This document shows, one piece after another, positions 6,332-10,169 of a stretch of 10,169 nucleotides of DNA. The notes beneath the pieces were generated by a model, which did not search any database, was not told where the DNA came from, and worked only from the letters and a program-made list of their open reading frames with translations. The DNA is from a bacterium (GTDB lineage: Bacteria > UBP14 > UBA6098 > 4484-93), in assembly GCA_021158465.1 (NCBI GenBank), contig JAGGUN010000030.1, positions 1-10,169 on the forward strand. The letters run 5' to 3'. A program made the translations under genes and the position numbers. Position 1 is the first letter of the stretch, and every line of letters begins with the position of its first letter.

Positions 6332-7458
6332 GATCCGTCCTCATAGTTGCTGGTGAGCTGTCAGGCGACCTTCAGGGGGGATATCTCGTTCGGAAGATAA
6401 GGGAAAAAGCTCCAGAGGTTAGCTTCTTCGGTCTCGGTGGTGACAATATGGCATCCGCCGGGGTGGAGATAATAGAAGATGTATCCAATCTCGCATTTAT
6501 GGGCTTCGCCGAGGTGGTCCAGCATCTACCATACATCCTTCGGGTAAAGAGAGACCTTCTGAAGCTTGTCGACTCACGGAGGGTATCTGCTGCCGTGCTA
6601 ATCGATTATCCTGGCTTCAATCTCTCACTTGCAAAGGCTCTAAAGAAAAGGGGTATCCCTGTTATCTACTATATCTCGCCGCAGGTTTGGGCTTGGGGAA
6701 GACAGCGGATAAAGAAAATCAAGCGCTTGGTGAAAAAGATGCTCGTGGTGCTTCCGTTCGAGGAGCCGCTATACCGCGGGGCAGGTGTCCCTGTGGAATT
6801 CGTCGGGCATCCGTTTCTGGATTTTGTCAAACCGCATCTCTCCGAGGATGGGTTCAGGAAAAGATTCAATCTGCAGGGTAGATATGTTGCCGTTCTCCCT
6901 GGCTCGAGACAGCAGGAGATTACAAGGCACCTCCCGCTGATGCTCTCAGCGTTTTCGCTCTTCAACAGGGACAAGGATTTCCAGATCGTCATCGCCAGAG
7001 CACCGCATATCTCGAAACAGATATACACAGAGGCAATAGAAAAAGCAAAGCTTTCCTCCGTTGCAACGGTTGTCGATAGGTTTGTCTGGGATGTTGTAAA
7101 CTACTCCGAATTTGCCGTCGTTTCATCCGGCAGTGCAACACTCGAATGTGCTGTCCTCGGAACGGCTATGATAATCGTGTATCGGACGAGCTGGCTGACA
7201 TATCATCTCATCCGGGCGCTCTCCGACATCCAGTTCATCGGGCTTGCCAACTTCGTCTACGGCAAAAAGGTCATACCCGAGCTTATCCAAGGCAATTTCA
7301 CAGCAGAAAACCTCTCGCTATATATGGAAAGGATGCTCGATATCCGATACAGGAAAGAAATGCTTTTGCATCTCTCTGTTATAAAGGAGCGTCTCGGCAC
7401 CCTAGGCGCCGTCGAGAGGGCGGCACAGATAATTATTGGAGAGTTAAATGAAAGATAG
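6328..7458 (+). CDS. lpxB: Lipid-A-disaccharide synthase
   Basis: This encodes 376 residues, normal for LpxB, a GT-B fold (GT19) glycosyltransferase at the inner membrane. It joins lipid X and UDP-2,3-diacylglucosamine into the lipid A disaccharide. AGELSGD (8-14), FFGLGGD (33-39), MGFAEV (58-63), DYPGFN (93-98), YYISPQVWAW (114-123), LPFE (142-145), VGHP (159-162), LPGSR (190-194) and SSGSATLE (266-273) are all in family order, so the gene looks intact. Its ATG overlaps the TGA of the oxidoreductase, and its end overlaps the metal exporter by eleven bases. This implies a Gram-negative cell with lipid A. The other lpx genes are elsewhere. Confidence 0.96.
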   Translation: MRSVLIVAGELSGDLQGGYLVRKIREKAPEVSFFGLGGDNMASAGVEIIEDVSNLAFMGFAEVVQHLPYILRVKRDLLKLVDSRRVSAAVLIDYPGFNLSLAKALKKRGIPVIYYISPQVWAWGRQRIKKIKRLVKKMLVVLPFEEPLYRGAGVPVEFVGHPFLDFVKPHLSEDGFRKRFNLQGRYVAVLPGSRQQEITRHLPLMLSAFSLFNRDKDFQIVIARAPHISKQIYTEAIEKAKLSSVATVVDRFVWDVVNYSEFAVVSSGSATLECAVLGTAMIIVYRTSWLTYHLIRALSDIQFIGLANFVYGKKVIPELIQGNFTAENLSLYMERMLDIRYRKEMLLHLSVIKERLGTLGAVERAAQIIIGELNER

Positions 7459-8329
7459 TCCAGGTGGAGAAGCCAGGATAACCGTCATCGGGATGGTCAC
7501 CAACCTTGCACTTTTTGCCCTGAAACTTGTAGCCGGGATACTGGGTAAAAGCTTTGCTCTCGTTGCCGACGCTTTTCATTCACTATCAGATACCGCAACC
7601 GATATTGTAGTGCTCTGGAGCATCAAGGTAAGCTCTCGCCCACCCGATGCCAACCATCGCTATGGACACAAAAAGATTGAGAACCTCGCCGAGCTTTTTA
7701 TAGCAGTGGCAATCGCAGCAGTTGCCATCAGAATTGCGAAAGGTTCAATCGACGGTTTCCTCTCAAAAGAGAGATATCTACCATCCTGGTGGGTGATATT
7801 TCCACTTGTTGTATCCATTGTTGCCAAGGAGATGCTTTATCATTCCACGCTTCGCGTGGGTAAAAAACAGTCCTCCCTCCCTGTGGTAGCAAACGCCTGG
7901 CATCACAGGACAGATAGTATATCCTCCCTTGTGATACTCATTGGTATACTGATTATGGAGCTTTTCCCCTCTCTTTACTTCCTCGATGCGGCACTCGGTG
8001 TCGCCGTTGCTGTCTTTATAATTGTCCTTGCAGCAAAAATATTCCTGTCCGGACTGAAAAAACTATTAGACACATCGCCACCGGAGAAGTTCTATCAAGC
8101 AGTCGAGGATTTCGCATCGGGTTTCCCTGATGTCCTATCCGTTCACAAGTTGAGGATGAGATATCTCGGCTCAAAGATAGCGGCTGATATGCATATCCAG
8201 GTTCAACCGGATATGAGTGTCTATAACGCCCACGAGGTAGCCTCTCGCTTGGAACATGCCCTTTTGAAAAGGTTCCCCAGCCTATGCGAGGTGCTGATAC
8301 ACATAGAGCCTTTTTCTCCCAGAGAATAA
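7448..8329 (+). CDS. Cation diffusion facilitator family metal exporter
   Basis: This encodes 293 residues. CDF proteins are homodimeric metal/proton antiporters that export divalent cations such as zinc, iron or manganese. About six membrane segments are visible between residues 10 and 205, followed by a cytoplasmic ferredoxin-like domain (about 210-293) ending in VLIHIEP. The metal site has HSLSD (44-48) in the second segment and HHRTD (152-156) in the fifth, giving HxxxD twice, a pattern associated with Zn-type binding; metal choice cannot be settled by eye. HRYGHKKIENLAEL (70-83) is the conserved loop motif. ATG 7448 lies six bases after GGAG (7438-7441), inside the end of lpxB. It is the last gene of the plus-strand run; its stop is four bases from the stop of the convergent DUF47 gene. 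Confidence 0.92.
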   Translation: MKDSPGGEARITVIGMVTNLALFALKLVAGILGKSFALVADAFHSLSDTATDIVVLWSIKVSSRPPDANHRYGHKKIENLAELFIAVAIAAVAIRIAKGSIDGFLSKERYLPSWWVIFPLVVSIVAKEMLYHSTLRVGKKQSSLPVVANAWHHRTDSISSLVILIGILIMELFPSLYFLDAALGVAVAVFIIVLAAKIFLSGLKKLLDTSPPEKFYQAVEDFASGFPDVLSVHKLRMRYLGSKIAADMHIQVQPDMSVYNAHEVASRLEHALLKRFPSLCEVLIHIEPFSPRE

Positions 8330-8333
8330 GCAA

Positions 8334-8996
8334 TCAGTGATATTTCACCGTAAGCAATCTGATAAAGTCTGCTGCTCCCTCTATATAGTCACAGCAGTCC
8401 TCGAGCGATTCAACCAGGTCGTGCTGGAGTATGAGCATCGGACAGGGAAGCTCACTCGATAGGATAAGTTGCATCAGTTCACGCTTCCTGTCGTCCCCCT
8501 CCTCTTCGATAATCTCCACCTCGGTGCATTCGGCGAGGGTATTCTTCTTATCCTTTTTCAAAAGCAGCACCGCCGCTTTCTCCAGATGCTCGACCGATCT
8601 GTTCAGAAGCTCGACAAACTCTATCAGCTTCTCCGGTACGGGGTCTGGTGCAACATCCGTTGCCAGACGGAGGAGCCTTGCTGTTTCCTTCGCCTGATCG
8701 GCGATATAGTCGAGCCCCTTGATGAGACGGACGAGGTCCTCCCTATCCGGCGGCATAACCATCCGCTCGGACAGCTCCAGCAGCGTCTGACGCTTTATCT
8801 CATCAGCCTGCCCCTCGAGGTCGGAAACCCGAAACATCGCTTTATCCTTTTCATCCATCTTACCCGCAGCATAGAACCTGAAAACATCAAGCAGCGCAAC
8901 CATCTCCTGCTTGAGCAACTCTATATGCTTCAAGGCACTCTCGAGGACAAGTTTCTCCTCCTTCATCCCCAACCAGCCAAAGATGTTACCTGCCAT
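8334..8996 (-). CDS. DUF47 family (PhoU-like) phosphate transport partner
   Basis: This encodes 220 residues, almost entirely helical and rich in charged residues, with no signal peptide or membrane segment. It matches the DUF47/TIGR00153 family, relatives of PhoU that sit beside PiT permeases and are thought to regulate them. Two ExxxD metal-binding-type motifs are visible, EGQAD (61-65) and EEGDD (165-169), in the two halves of the protein, along with DREDLVRLIKGLDYIADQAK (84-103) typical of the family. ATG 8996 follows GGAGGT at nine bases. The gene lies 17 bases after the permease and is probably cotranscribed and coupled with it. The orfA-pit operon of Sinorhizobium is a known example of the pairing. 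Confidence 0.9.
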   Translation of the reverse strand: MAGNIFGWLGMKEEKLVLESALKHIELLKQEMVALLDVFRFYAAGKMDEKDKAMFRVSDLEGQADEIKRQTLLELSERMVMPPDREDLVRLIKGLDYIADQAKETARLLRLATDVAPDPVPEKLIEFVELLNRSVEHLEKAAVLLLKKDKKNTLAECTEVEIIEEEGDDRKRELMQLILSSELPCPMLILQHDLVESLEDCCDYIEGAADFIRLLTVKYH

Positions 8997-9013
8997 AAGC
9001 CCGCACCTCCTAC

Positions 9014-9988
9014 TTAAAGTATAACAAAAGAAAAGATGATCATCAGCACAAACGATATAGCTCCTGCAACAAACGGTGTTACAGCCCAGGCAAGCACCAT
9101 CTCCGAGAGGAGCTTCTTGTTCAGGAACTTCCTCCCATGGATGAGTCCAACTCCGAACACTGCACCCACTATCGAGTGCGATGTCGATACGGGAATACCC
9201 AACCAGGTATAGACATTGACATTCAGAGCCGATGCCACCTCGGCAACAAGTGTCATCATAGGCAGAAGCCGCGTTATCCTGAATCCGACTGTCTCCACAA
9301 CCTTGCTACCCCATATGATAACGCCCACCGCCATAGAGACAGCACCTATGAGAATAGCAATCACAGGCGTCGTTATGCCAGCCCCAGATATCACACCTGT
9401 TGCATTCGCAACATCGTTTGCTCCCCAGTTGAATGCGAGGTACACGCTCGTTAGAAAGATAAGAACCTTGAGCACAAGCTGGCTTTTCTTCTCCGGCACG
9501 AGCAGTTTGAACAGGTAGAAAGACGGGTAATACAGTGCGAGCGCGAGTATTGCAGCACCGATGGGGGTCAATATCCAGGAGAGGAATATGCTACCCAGCT
9601 TCTCCCAGAACACCTGTGTTCCGGCGGCAAGTCCGGCGCCTGCCACTGCTCCAACTATCGAGTGCGATGAGGAGATAGGGAGCTTCAGATGCGTTGCGGT
9701 CATAATCCATATACCAGCGGCGAGGGCGGCGGAAAAACCTATCAGAAGAGCAAGGTCAGGGTCAAGAGTATGCAGGGGGACTATCCCCTTACCGATAGTC
9801 TTCGTTACATTCCTTCCCATAATGAGAGCACCTGCCAGCCCTGAAATGCAGGTCACGATGATTCCCTGTTTGAGGCTCATCATACCGGAGCCGATGTCCG
9901 CACCGACACAGTTCGCTGCATCGTTCGAACCGATGGAGATGCCGATGAAGACACCAGCCGCAATGGCAAGGATAGCAACGAGTATCAA
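9014..9988 (-). CDS. PiT-family inorganic phosphate permease
   Basis: This encodes 324 residues, very hydrophobic, with about ten membrane segments. PiT proteins carry phosphate, often as a neutral metal-phosphate, coupled to protons or sodium. The internal duplication that marks the family is clear: GSNDAAN (20-26) and GANDVAN (189-195), each followed about 80 residues later by SSSHSIVGAVAG (106-117) and STSHSIVGAVFG (268-279). The length is that of the compact bacterial/archaeal form. The start is TTG 9988, placed just before the first membrane segment, with AGAGG six bases upstream; no in-frame ATG or GTG lies nearby upstream. A promoter is at 10032-10059. Pairing with the DUF47 gene suggests low-affinity housekeeping phosphate uptake; I see no obvious Pho box. 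Confidence 0.95.
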   Translation of the reverse strand: MILVAILAIAAGVFIGISIGSNDAANCVGADIGSGMMSLKQGIIVTCISGLAGALIMGRNVTKTIGKGIVPLHTLDPDLALLIGFSAALAAGIWIMTATHLKLPISSSHSIVGAVAGAGLAAGTQVFWEKLGSIFLSWILTPIGAAILALALYYPSFYLFKLLVPEKKSQLVLKVLIFLTSVYLAFNWGANDVANATGVISGAGITTPVIAILIGAVSMAVGVIIWGSKVVETVGFRITRLLPMMTLVAEVASALNVNVYTWLGIPVSTSHSIVGAVFGVGLIHGRKFLNKKLLSEMVLAWAVTPFVAGAISFVLMIIFSFVIL

Positions 9989-10031
9989 AGAGAACCTCTC
10001 CCTTGGTATCGAGGAACGGATATTGTAAAAA

Positions 10032-10059
10032 AATTTAATCTTCGCAACTGAGATGTCAA
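10032..10059 (-). promoter_or_regulatory. Sigma70-type promoter of the permease-DUF47 operon
   Basis: On the minus strand a perfect TTGACA (10054-10059) is followed after 16 bases by TAAATT (10032-10037), four of six matches, or after 15 by TTAAAT. Transcription would start near 10025, about 37 bases before the TTG start of the permease. Confidence 0.5.
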
Positions 10060-10085
10060 GGAAATAAGCAGATTACAGTTTCCTC

Positions 10086-10114
10086 TTGATTTTATCCCGA
10101 TCTGTTAGTATTAT
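10086..10114 (+). promoter_or_regulatory. Sigma70-type promoter of the gene entering at the right edge
   Basis: TTGATT (10086-10091) is followed after 17 bases by TATTAT (10109-10114), five of six matches to TATAAT. Transcription would start near 10121, about 40 bases before the ATG at 10160. It is arranged back to back with the permease promoter 26 bases away, so the two could share an operator, though I see no clear palindrome. Confidence 0.5.
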
Positions 10115-10159
10115 GTAAAAATCTTATACCAACAGAACACATAAACAATAGGAGCTAAT

Positions 10160-10169
10160 ATGCCAGAAA
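10160..10169 (+). CDS. Start of an unidentified gene (cut by window end)
   Basis: ATG 10160 begins a frame of which only three codons (MPE) are visible. AGGAG (10150-10154) lies five bases upstream, and a good promoter lies at 10086-10114; together these make a true gene start likely. Nothing can be said about its product. Confidence 0.5.

Overview
This window looks like chromosome from a Gram-negative bacterium that is not a well-studied model. Three points support this: a lipid A gene (lpxB), a protein with a Por-secretion (type IX) style C-terminal sorting motif, and a translation-gene cluster merged into one long run. The sorting-type tail on a repeat propeller protein, together with frequent AGG, AGA and ATA codons, suggests the FCB superphylum or a related uncultured lineage of the WOR-3/TA06 kind. 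That placement is an inference, because no rRNA or other decisive marker is present.

Layout. Positions 1-1281 (minus strand) hold most of a secreted protein made of seven tandem blades of about 52 residues, cut off at the left edge just after its YPNPFN sorting motif starts. Positions 1282-1610 are a divergent control region with a promoter facing each way. From 1611 to 8329 everything runs on the plus strand: rplM, rpsI, rpsB, tsf, pyrH, frr, a Gfo/Idh/MocA oxidoreductase, lpxB and a cation diffusion facilitator. The gaps between these genes are short or negative. The convergent minus-strand unit (8334-9988) is a PiT-type phosphate permease followed by a DUF47/PhoU-like partner. Positions 9989-10159 form a second divergent control region, with a plus-strand gene just starting at 10160.

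How the genes work together. The first six plus-strand genes supply ribosomal proteins L13, S9 and S2, elongation factor Ts, UMP kinase and ribosome recycling factor. The oxidoreductase and lpxB, which overlap by four bases, point to lipid A assembly; the oxidoreductase may make a 3-keto sugar nucleotide used for amide-linked lipid A. The metal exporter overlaps lpxB by eleven bases. The permease and DUF47 protein form a familiar phosphate-uptake pair.

Most of the content is ordinary housekeeping, and I see no clearly new multi-gene defence or mobile system. The best leads are small: pyrH lacks any ATG, GTG or TTG that would include its conserved N-terminus; the ribosome binding site of the oxidoreductase is buried in a perfect 8-bp hairpin that begins at the frr stop codon; structured leaders precede rpsB and pyrH; and the partial surface protein has exactly seven blades.
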